DNA of 36,745 nucleotides from Candidatus Falkowella caecavicola (lineage in GTDB: Bacteria; Bacillota; Clostridia; Oscillospirales; Ruminococcaceae): contig CAJFUK010000009.1 in the NCBI GenBank assembly GCA_904420125.1, positions 1 to 36,745 of the forward strand, given 5' to 3'. Each line of letters starts with the position of its first letter. Position 1 is the first letter of the stretch. Made by a program: the position numbers and the translations under genes. Positions 30,426 through 36,745 of this stretch are shown one piece after another. The notes under the pieces were generated by a model. The model did not search any database and was not told the origin of the DNA. It saw only the letters and a program-made list of their open reading frames with translations.

Positions 30426-31289
30426 CTATGCTTTATTGATCGAACCGAAAAGTTCCATTTTTTCTTTTACGGTTGTTTTTATTGCCTCAACGCCCGGTGC
30501 CAGCAGTTTACGGGGATCAAATCCTTTTCCTTCCAGGTCTTTCCCGGCTTCTACATATTTACGTGTTGCAGCGGCAAAAGCAAGCTGGCATTCGGTATTC
30601 ACATTGATTTTTGCAACGCCCAGAGAAATGGCTTTTTTAATCATATCCTCCGGGATACCGGTTCCGCCATGGAGTACCAGCGGCATATCTCCCACTGTAT
30701 TTTTAATCTGCTCCAGGACATCAAAGCGCAGTCCGGCCCAGTTTGCCGGATATTTGCCGTGAATATTGCCAATACCAGCGGCCAGCATGGTGACGCCCAG
30801 ATCAGCAATCGCTTTGCATTCATTGGGATCGGCAACTTCGCCGCCGCCTACAACACCATCTTCTTCGCCGCCGATTGCGCCGACTTCCGCTTCCAGAGAC
30901 AGACCCTTTTCTTCACAAATTTTTACCAGTTCGGTTGTTTTTGCAATATTTTCTTCAATCGGATAATGGGAACCGTCAAACATAATCGAGGAAAAACCGG
31001 CTGCGATACACGCTTTTGCACCGTCATAGCTGCCGTGATCCAGATGCAGCGCGACCGGAACTGTGATCTTCAATTCTTTGAGCATTCCTTCTACCATACC
31101 AACCACTGTAGTATAGCCGCACATATATTTTCCAGCGCCCTCAGAAACACCGAGAATCACCGGAGACTGGTTCTCCTGTGCTGTCTGCAGAATGGCTTTG
31201 GTCCACTCCAGGTTGTTGATGTTGAACTGGCCGACTGCATATTTGCCGTCACGCGCTTTATTTAACATCTCTTTTGCGGAAACTAACAT
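30426..31289 (-). CDS. fba: class II fructose-1,6-bisphosphate aldolase
   Basis: 287 residues. Zinc and substrate motifs are VPVALHLDHGSYDGAKAC, SIMFDGSHYP, LEAEVGAIGGEEDG, GIGNIHGKYP and PLVLHGGTGIPEDMIKKAI, then INVNTECQLAF. Splits fructose-1,6-bisphosphate into two triose phosphates in glycolysis. I chose the ATG at 31289 with GGAGG 8 nt upstream. It is monocistronic, with a consensus promoter and a palindrome in the leader. Confidence 0.96.
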   Translation of the reverse strand: MLVSAKEMLNKARDGKYAVGQFNINNLEWTKAILQTAQENQSPVILGVSEGAGKYMCGYTTVVGMVEGMLKELKITVPVALHLDHGSYDGAKACIAAGFSSIMFDGSHYPIEENIAKTTELVKICEEKGLSLEAEVGAIGGEEDGVVGGGEVADPNECKAIADLGVTMLAAGIGNIHGKYPANWAGLRFDVLEQIKNTVGDMPLVLHGGTGIPEDMIKKAISLGVAKINVNTECQLAFAAATRKYVEAGKDLEGKGFDPRKLLAPGVEAIKTTVKEKMELFGSINKA

Positions 31290-31327
31290 ATTTTTTACCT
31301 CCATGCATTTTATAAACAAAATGAACA

Positions 31328-31344
31328 GAACGTTGCAAACGTTC
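31328..31344 (-). promoter_or_regulatory. palindrome in the fba leader
   Basis: GAACGTT-GCA-AACGTTC, perfect 7-bp arms, about 30 nt downstream of the predicted transcript start. Either an operator (LacI-like symmetry) or a leader hairpin. Confidence 0.5.
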
Positions 31345-31380
31345 TATACAAATCATTTGATACAGAATCAATCCAGCAAT

Positions 31381-31409
31381 ATTATACCGCAGACAGGGAA
31401 AAAATGCAA
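31381..31409 (-). promoter_or_regulatory. promoter of fba
   Basis: On the minus strand TTGCAT (31409-31404), 17-bp spacer, TATAAT (31386-31381). Close to the sigma-A consensus. Confidence 0.8.
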
Positions 31410-31552
31410 TCCGTTTTTTTAGAAACTTCCAGTGAAAACCCCGTTTTTTGAATCTGATTCAAAATCACCCACTAAAACTACTTTAAAAATCCAATGGTTT
31501 ATGCTGAAAAAGATAGAGGCAGCAGGTTTTGATGGATTCATTGCATCAGGTA

Positions 31553-31663
31553 AATAACAAAACGCTCCCCCGGAGAACTTTTGAACCGCCCCAGATTGAG
31601 CGGACAGCACAAAAAAGACCCTAGTGCAGGAATATTGAGTTTTAGTAGGAGTGTTTTGTTATT
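31553..31663. repeat. 111-bp element with 16-bp inverted terminal repeats
   Basis: AATAACAAAACGCTCC (31553-31568) is the reverse complement of GGAGTGTTTTGTTATT (31648-31663) with one mismatch. The 79-bp interior has no ORF. Size and ends resemble a MITE; it could instead be a long RNA hairpin. Confidence 0.45.
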
Positions 31664-31749
31664 AATCAGTGACTAATTGTCCTGTATTTTTGGGGTTTTG
31701 TAGCATTATGTATTTTAAACATCATTGAAAATATCGATGTTTTTTAATC

Positions 31750-31778
31750 TTGAAAGACAGGAAAATCTATGCTACAAT
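31750..31778 (+). promoter_or_regulatory. promoter of fabV
   Basis: TTGAAA (31750-31755), 17-bp spacer, TACAAT (31773-31778), 46 bp before the start. Confidence 0.75.
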
Positions 31779-31824
31779 AACATACGGTTTATTCTGTACT
31801 AAATACAGGGAGGTTTCTTTTGTG

Positions 31825-33003
31825 ATGATTGAACCGAAAATCAGAGGGTTTATTTGTACTACGGCGCATCCCGCGGGCTGCCGGGAAAACGTTCGGAATC
31901 AGATTGCGTATATTAAAAAACAGCCTGCGACAAAAGGCGCAAAGAAAGTTCTTGTCATCGGCGCTTCAACCGGATATGGGCTGGCATCCCGGATTGCTTC
32001 GGCTTTTTCCTGTGGCGCGGCGACGATTGGCGTCATCTTTGATAAACCGGCTTCCGGCAACCGAACGGCATCAGCCGGCTGGTATAATACGGCGGCTTTT
32101 GAAGAATTTGCCCATGCAGAAGGATTGTATGCCAAAACCATCAATGGGGACGCTTTTTCTGACGCTGTTAAACAAGAGGTCATCCAGATGATTCAGAAGG
32201 ATCTGGGGAAAATTGATCTGTTGGTTTACAGTCTGGCGGCACCGCGGCGTACGATGGAGGATGGCACGGTGGTTTCCTCAGTGCTGAAAACAACAGGGGA
32301 GCCCTATACCAATAAAACCATCGATTTAAAAAACCGTTCGGTCTCGGATGTGACCATTTCGCCTGCGACTGAAGAAGAAATTGCAGATACTGTCAAAGTG
32401 ATGGGGGGAGAAGACTGGCAGGCGTGGATCGCTGCGCTGGACGCAGCCGGGGTTTTGGACGAGCATACGGTGACGGTCGCTTACTCCTATATCGGACCTT
32501 CTCTGACCCATCCGATGTACCTGAATGGTTCTATTGGAATGGCAAAAAAACATTTGTATGAGACAGCACAGACATTGACCGCCCGTTATCCCAATGTGCA
32601 GGCCTATATTTCCGTCAATAAAGCATTGGTCACTCAATCCAGCGCGGCGATTCCAATTGTTCCGCTGTATATTTCTCTGCTGTATCGGGTGATGAAGCAA
32701 AAAGGGACGCATGAGGGGTGTATTGAACAGATCTACCGGATGTATCATACCATGCTGTTTGTCGATCCCCCCATACTGGATACGGACGGCTGTTTAAGAC
32801 CGGATGACTGGGAAATGCGGCCGGAAATTCAAGAGGAAATCAGCCGTATTTGGGCGATACTGAATAATGAAAATCTGGAACAGTATGCAGATATAGATGG
32901 TTATTGGGAAGATTTCTATCAGATGTTCGGGTTTCATATCCCCGGTGTGGATTATCAGGCTGACGTATCTGCTGAGGTACAGATTCCAAGCCTGAGTGAG
33001 TAA
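31825..33003 (+). CDS. fabV: trans-2-enoyl-CoA / enoyl-ACP reductase (FabV/TER)
   Basis: 392 residues, the FabV/TER length. Near the N-terminus IEPKIRGFICTTAHP is the family start; the NAD(P)-binding loop is VIGASTGYGLASRIA (44-58); the active site has the FabV Tyr-x8-Lys spacing in YLNGSIGMAK (Tyr232, Lys241), and the C-terminal RMYHTMLF...DGCLRPDDWEM is conserved. Reduces enoyl-ACP in fatty-acid synthesis or crotonyl-CoA in butyrate-type pathways. GGAGG lies 11 nt before ATG 31825; a GTG one codon upstream has better spacing (8 nt) and may be used. Confidence 0.95.
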   Translation: MIEPKIRGFICTTAHPAGCRENVRNQIAYIKKQPATKGAKKVLVIGASTGYGLASRIASAFSCGAATIGVIFDKPASGNRTASAGWYNTAAFEEFAHAEGLYAKTINGDAFSDAVKQEVIQMIQKDLGKIDLLVYSLAAPRRTMEDGTVVSSVLKTTGEPYTNKTIDLKNRSVSDVTISPATEEEIADTVKVMGGEDWQAWIAALDAAGVLDEHTVTVAYSYIGPSLTHPMYLNGSIGMAKKHLYETAQTLTARYPNVQAYISVNKALVTQSSAAIPIVPLYISLLYRVMKQKGTHEGCIEQIYRMYHTMLFVDPPILDTDGCLRPDDWEMRPEIQEEISRIWAILNNENLEQYADIDGYWEDFYQMFGFHIPGVDYQADVSAEVQIPSLSE

Positions 33004-33077
33004 TCGGGAGGGATCCTTTTCCCGTTTGTATGACGGGGATCTTGGGGATGGACGACTATGGATTCTGTCAAAATTTG

Positions 33078-33106
33078 TTATGGTCCAGTCACAGGTGTGC
33101 TATAAT
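33078..33106 (+). promoter_or_regulatory. promoter of apgM
   Basis: Extended -10 TGC-TATAAT (33098-33106), with weak TTATGG at 17 bp (33078-33083), 37 bp before the start codon. Confidence 0.6.
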
Positions 33107-33143
33107 CAATGCGGTTTAATTTTTTGAAGATAAGGTGGTTTAT

Positions 33144-34355
33144 ATGAAATATGTTGTTCTTCTCTGCGATGGAATGGCAGATTATCCGCTCGAAGAATTA
33201 GATGGGAAGACACCGATGTCCTGTGCTAAAAAACCCAATATGGAACGGTTGGCCAAACGTTCTGAAGTCGGTTTGGTAAAAACAGTAGCCGATGGGCTGA
33301 AACCCGGCAGTGATGTGGCGAATCTGTCCGTACTCGGATATGATCCGGCTATCTATTATTCGGGACGTTCCCCGTTGGAGGCGGCAAGTATCGGCATCGA
33401 TCTGAAAGAAACTGACGTTACGTTCCGCTGTAATCTGGTCACCCTTTCTGATGAGCCAGAATATACAGAGAAAACGATGGTAGACTACTGCGCTGATGAT
33501 ATTTCTACAGCAGAGGCAGCAGAATTAATTGGTTTTATTCAGGAACAGTTTGGAAATGAGACGTTTTCTTTTTTCCCTGGCGTGAGTTACCGGCATTGCC
33601 TGGTATGGAATAACGGCACCACGGAAGTGGGGACGTTGACACCGCCCCACGATATTTCCGGCAGAAAAATCACGGAGTATTTGTCTGACAGCCCGCAGGC
33701 TGAAAAATTGATTGGCATGATGAAAAAAAGTTATGATTTGTTAAAAAATCATCCTGTGAACCAGGCAAGAATTGCCGCGGGACATCGTCCGGCAAACAGT
33801 ATCTGGCTTTGGGGAGAGGGCCGCAAAAAGACGTTGATGCCTTTTAAAGAAAAATATGGCGTGAAGGGTGCGATGATCTCTGCGGTAGACCTGTTAAAAG
33901 GTATTGGAAAGCTGTCGGATATGGAGGTGCTGGAGGTGGAAGGCGCTACCGGGTATATTGACACAAATTTTGAAGGAAAGGCGCAAGCAGCCATCCAGAC
34001 CTTGAAAAATGGCAATGATTTTGTCTATATTCATGTAGAAGCGCCGGACGAATGCGGCCATCGTTTTGAAATCCAGAACAAGGTTCGTGCGATTGAATAC
34101 ATTGATGAAAAAATTCTTGGGCCACTTTTGCAGGCTTTAGATACATATGATGATTATAAGGTGATGATCCTGCCGGATCATCCGACGCCTTTGGCTTTGA
34201 AAACGCATACTGCGGATCCGGTTCCTTATATGATCTATCATAAGAGGAAAGAACGGTCGACTCCGATTGCCTGCTTTGACGAGATGCATGCCAAAGCGAC
34301 CGGTATATATGAAGCGAATGGCCCCAGTTTAATGGAGCGGTTTATCAAGGAGTAA
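33144..34355 (+). CDS. apgM: cofactor-independent phosphoglycerate mutase (archaeal type, ApgM)
   Basis: 403 residues. MKYVVLLCDGMADYPLEELDGKTPMSCAKKPNMERLAK at the start carries the first metal-binding aspartate; GSDVANLSVLGYDP, GRSPLEAASIGI, the long insert, IHVEAPDECGHR and ILPDHPTPLALKTHTADPVPYMIY follow the alkaline-phosphatase-superfamily metal sites. Interconverts 3- and 2-phosphoglycerate in glycolysis. AAGGTGG precedes the ATG at 33144; three codons upstream of that lack a site. Has its own promoter and terminator, so it is monocistronic. Confidence 0.95.
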   Translation: MKYVVLLCDGMADYPLEELDGKTPMSCAKKPNMERLAKRSEVGLVKTVADGLKPGSDVANLSVLGYDPAIYYSGRSPLEAASIGIDLKETDVTFRCNLVTLSDEPEYTEKTMVDYCADDISTAEAAELIGFIQEQFGNETFSFFPGVSYRHCLVWNNGTTEVGTLTPPHDISGRKITEYLSDSPQAEKLIGMMKKSYDLLKNHPVNQARIAAGHRPANSIWLWGEGRKKTLMPFKEKYGVKGAMISAVDLLKGIGKLSDMEVLEVEGATGYIDTNFEGKAQAAIQTLKNGNDFVYIHVEAPDECGHRFEIQNKVRAIEYIDEKILGPLLQALDTYDDYKVMILPDHPTPLALKTHTADPVPYMIYHKRKERSTPIACFDEMHAKATGIYEANGPSLMERFIKE

Positions 34356-34443
34356 ACGCCCTTTTTGCGGCTTTAGAACCGTAAAAATTCTCGTTTTAAA
34401 ATTGGAATATCCTGAGCGGAGAATAAAAATCCAATCAGAAACA

Positions 34444-34490
34444 AACAGGTCAGGTCTTACGATGATATAAGACTTGACCTGTTCTGTTTT
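34444..34490 (+). terminator. terminator of apgM
   Basis: AACAGGTCAGGTCTTA (34444-34459) pairs with TAAGACTTGACCTGTT (34468-34483) with one G-U, followed by CTGTTTTA. Confidence 0.85.
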
Positions 34491-34534
34491 AGGGGGTTAC
34501 ATTGTACATTGATATACTTCATATATCCAAATAG

Positions 34535-34735
34535 AAATTTTCAGACATTTACCAAGCCGCCATACAAAAAAATAGGGCCTTCTTGGGGGGATTCCAGTCA
34601 CAGCCGATTGCGGCCTCCGACAATTATCCACTATTTGAGAGGATTTATGGAAAACAATATGGATACGAGGTCACCGGTATTTGGATCCATTTCGGGAAAC
34701 AATACTTAAAAAGCATATCTCATGATAAATTATAA
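34535..34735 (+). pseudogene. possible C-terminal gene remnant without a start
   Basis: A 66-codon open stretch with protein-like composition (AFLGGFQSQPIAASDNYPLF, ERIYGKQYGYEVTGIWIHFG) ends at TAA 34733-34735. It has no ATG, GTG or TTG with a ribosome site, and stops occur just upstream (TAG 34532). I do not recognise the family. Confidence 0.3.
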
Positions 34736-35024
34736 GTATTAGACATTACAAATAAACAGGCCTATAATAAAGATATTCCGATGGAGAAATACCTTTATTT
34801 TGATTGAAAAACAGATCCCAAATGACACTATATCAAGTAACCCGACGATAGAACATTCCGATTCAATTTCTACAGGAATATGGGCGGTGGGGATATGTGA
34901 CCGGGCTGCCATCGGAGACCATGTTTCATCGGTGCGGGCGGCGCAGTGAAGAGATCAACCTTCGTATATGCTGCCGCCTGCGGGAATTCCTGCACCGTGT
35001 AAAACTGATATAAGGAGGAGCACT

Positions 35025-36062
35025 ATGGAATATGTCCGATTAGGAAATTCGAATTTAAATGTGTCCCGTATCTGTATGGGTTGTATGGGATTCGGGGATG
35101 CCGGGAACGGGCAGCATACTTGGACTGTGGACGAAACACTTTCCCGTCAAATTATTAAAAGAGGTTTGGAAGTGGGGGTTAATTTTTTTGATACGGCGAT
35201 CGCTTATCAAAGCGGGACCAGTGAGCAGTATCTCGGCAGAGCTTTAAAAGATTTTGCAAAGCGTTGCGATGTTATTGTCGCAACCAAATTCCTGCCCCGT
35301 ACATCGGAAGAAATGGATCGGGGGATTACCGGTCAGCAGCATATTGAAAGGATGCTCGATCAAAGCCTGCAAAATCTCGGGATGGATTATGTGGATTTGT
35401 ATATTTACCATATGTGGGATTACGCAACGCCTCTTTATGATATTATGGAGGGTTTGAATAATGTGGTCAAAGCCGGTAAAGTCCGCTATATTGGTATTTC
35501 AAACTGCTATGCCTATCAATTAGCCAAAGCCAACGCACTGGCCGAAAAAGAAAATTTCGCAAAATTTGTATCGGTACAGGGGCATTATAATTTGATTTTC
35601 CGTGAAGAAGAGCGGGAAATGGCAAAGCTTTGTGCCGAAGATCATATCGCGATGACCCCATATAGCGCCCTTGCAGGCGGACGCCTGGCAAAGCTGCCCG
35701 GTGAGACCTCAAAGCGTTTGCAGGAGGATGAATATGCCCGGCTTAAGTATGATACGACCGCTAGGCAGGACAGCGTAATTATCAGCCGTGTAGCAAAGCT
35801 GGCCGAAAAACATGGAGTTTCTATGACGGAAATCTCCCTTGCGTGGCTCTTAAATAAAGTCACCTCCCCAATTGTCGGTGCAACCAAGCTGCATCATATT
35901 GATGGCGCGGCCAAAGCAATTCATTTGAGTTTGAATGACGATGAAATGGCCTTTTTGGAAGAACCCTATATTCCTCATCAACTGGTCGGTGTAATGGCGC
36001 AGAATACGCCTGCCAACGCCAAGAACAAGCACGTCTGGTCAACAGGTAATCAAAAAATTTGA
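35025..36062 (+). CDS. aldo/keto reductase
   Basis: 345 residues. The AKR catalytic tetrad is visible: Asp56 and Tyr61 in NFFDTAIAYQSG, Lys88 in VATKFLP, His129 in DLYIYHMWD. The NADPH-binding end reads VGATKLHHIDGAAKAIHL. Reduces aldehydes or ketones with NAD(P)H; the substrate is not predictable. AAGGAGG lies 6 nt before the ATG at 35025 (an upstream ATG in frame has no site). The next gene starts 13 bp later and also belongs to a redox or detoxification family. Confidence 0.93.
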   Translation: MEYVRLGNSNLNVSRICMGCMGFGDAGNGQHTWTVDETLSRQIIKRGLEVGVNFFDTAIAYQSGTSEQYLGRALKDFAKRCDVIVATKFLPRTSEEMDRGITGQQHIERMLDQSLQNLGMDYVDLYIYHMWDYATPLYDIMEGLNNVVKAGKVRYIGISNCYAYQLAKANALAEKENFAKFVSVQGHYNLIFREEEREMAKLCAEDHIAMTPYSALAGGRLAKLPGETSKRLQEDEYARLKYDTTARQDSVIISRVAKLAEKHGVSMTEISLAWLLNKVTSPIVGATKLHHIDGAAKAIHLSLNDDEMAFLEEPYIPHQLVGVMAQNTPANAKNKHVWSTGNQKI

Positions 36063-36075
36063 AAGGAGTTCCACA

Positions 36076-36684
36076 ATGAACACACATCAGACAGATCCTG
36101 AATTTATGGAGCGCTTTGAGTATTTTGCTTTTAATGAAGTTGTGAACGAAAAAGATCAGCAATTAGATGAAATCACACGATATATGGCGATTCTGGCAAC
36201 GCTGATTGGCTCTCAAGGATTGGATGTATACAGAGAGATATTACCCGTTGCTTTGAATAACGGCCTGACGCCTGTCATGGTAAAAGAAATCGTTTATCAG
36301 GCAACTGATTATTTAGGTTATGGGAGAATGCTGCCCTTTTTGAACAGTACCAATGAAATTCTTATGGAACGCGGTGTAAACCTCCCAATGGATGGACAGG
36401 CAACCACGACCCTGGACGACAGGCTTGAAAAAGGAATTGAAGCCCAGGCAGAAATCTTTGGCGAACAGATGAAAGAGGCCTGGAAAGCTGGGCATATCAA
36501 CCGCTGGCTTGCGGCCAATTGCTTCGGAGATTATTACACCCGCAAGGGGCTTTCGCTTGCACAGCGGGAACTGATTACCTTTTGCTTTCTGATGGCACAG
36601 GGAGGTTGTGAACCACAGCTGATTGCCCATTCAAAAGGCAATATGAATATGGGAAATGATAAACTATTTTTTACAAAGGCATAA
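36076..36684 (+). CDS. carboxymuconolactone-decarboxylase-family protein, short C-terminus
   Basis: 202 residues. Two CMD/AhpD-like helical repeats are visible: one from about 25 to 95 (RYMAILATLIGSQGLDVYREILPVAL, VKEIVYQATDYLGYGRMLPFLN) and one from about 120 on (LSLAQRELITFCFLMAQGGCEPQLIAHSKGNMNMGND). There is no CxxC of the AhpD type. The frame ends at KLFFTKA, where I would expect a final helix (roughly 40-50 residues) in this family, so the protein looks shortened. Forms an operon with the aldo/keto reductase. GAAAGGAG lies 7 nt before the ATG. Confidence 0.85.
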   Translation: MNTHQTDPEFMERFEYFAFNEVVNEKDQQLDEITRYMAILATLIGSQGLDVYREILPVALNNGLTPVMVKEIVYQATDYLGYGRMLPFLNSTNEILMERGVNLPMDGQATTTLDDRLEKGIEAQAEIFGEQMKEAWKAGHINRWLAANCFGDYYTRKGLSLAQRELITFCFLMAQGGCEPQLIAHSKGNMNMGNDKLFFTKA

Positions 36685-36745
36685 TGCCAAGTGAAAAGGT
36701 TTTAGATCTTCCAATGGATTGTAACACTCTCACTGGTAGCGTCAA
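36684..36745 (+). CDS. start of a further gene (runs off the right edge)
   Basis: An ATG overlaps the stop of the CMD gene (TAATG) with AAAGG a few nt upstream. The 20 visible codons read MPSEKVLDLPMDCNTLTGSV and stay open to the edge. Too short to assign; the alternative is that a frameshift has separated the CMD protein from its tail. Confidence 0.35.
   Translation, partial: MPSEKVLDLPMDCNTLTGSV

Larger units (their letters stand above)
31290..31824. other. 535-bp divergent gap between fba and fabV
   Basis: Holds the fba leader with a palindrome and promoter (31328-31409), a small inverted-repeat element (31553-31663) and the fabV promoter (31750-31778). The minus-strand frame 31419-31610 has no ribosome site and no recognisable product. 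No RNA gene seen. Confidence 0.7.
34356..35024. other. 669-bp gap before the aldo/keto reductase gene
   Basis: Holds the apgM terminator and a stop-free stretch that looks like a gene remnant (34535-34735). From about 34736 to 35000 there are only short frames in all directions; the last 15 bp carry the AAGGAGG site of the next gene. No confident promoter or RNA gene. Confidence 0.5.

Noticed and set aside
34509-34709. 66-codon plus-strand ATG frame in the gap before the aldo/keto reductase
   Set aside because: No ribosome site and composition unlike a protein; a different frame in the same region looks more protein-like.
1-36745. CRISPR array, prophage or complete insertion sequence
   Set aside because: No spaced direct repeats other than the 51-bp coding repeat, and no integrase, transposase or phage structural gene.

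Overview
The window reads as a chromosomal stretch of an endospore-forming, anaerobic, low-to-mid-GC Firmicute of the class Clostridia. The signs are a spoVAC-spoVAD-spoVAE operon, corrinoid-dependent methyl-transfer genes with a reductive activator, a PocR/AraC regulator, a CD1871A-type CXXC mini-protein beside a membrane 4Fe-4S protein, strong GGAGG ribosome sites and many short intrinsic terminators. The genus cannot be fixed from sequence alone. There is no phage, integrase, CRISPR array or intact insertion sequence.

Layout. 1-800: the start of a Cys-rich repeat protein running off the left edge, divergent from an HxlR regulator. 1000-2000: dCTP deaminase and an unknown protein. 2090-6110: a two-component system followed, across a hairpin that overlaps a ribosome site, by a thioredoxin-fold lipoprotein without cysteines, a 43-residue CXXC protein, a membrane polyferredoxin and a TlpA-like CGTC lipoprotein, which together look like an extracytoplasmic redox relay. 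6155-8330: a sigma-region-4/alpha-CTD-like regulator divergent from three XRE regulators, the third of them decayed. 8548-10673: tRNA-Arg(CCG), three hairpin-plus-T-tract elements (two in a diverged tandem duplication), then argS.

10903-18753 is the most distinctive block. It holds three UroD/MtaA-family methyltransferase homologues with different third zinc-ligand positions, a corrinoid protein, a MetH-activation/2Fe-2S/ASKHA fusion protein, a rhamnose-mutarotase-like protein and a PocR-AraC activator. No MtaB, MttB or MtrH-type partner is present. I read it as a catabolic demethylation system for an unidentified methylated substrate.

18972-20895: spoVA genes. 21106-22447: amidohydrolase and a DNA-deoxyinosine glycosylase. 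22448-23179: mostly empty. 23180-30197: a cell-wall lytic transglycosylase, then a minus-strand housekeeping group (AI-2E transporter, prfA, Sua5/TsaC-type tRNA modification enzyme, coaE, second transglycosylase, M18 aminopeptidase). A three-segment mutually exclusive hairpin lies between prfA and the Sua5 gene and looks like an attenuator. 30426-34355: class II aldolase, fabV, apgM. 34356-36745: a decayed fragment, an aldo/keto reductase, a short carboxymuconolactone-decarboxylase-family protein and the first codons of a further gene at the right edge.

Within the metabolic blocks, the PocR-AraC protein probably senses a substrate and switches on the corrinoid genes; the fusion protein would reactivate Co(II) corrinoid; fba and apgM serve glycolysis; fabV serves fatty-acid synthesis or butyrate-type reduction. 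Most start sites were moved to internal ATG/GTG codons that carry a proper Shine-Dalgarno sequence.
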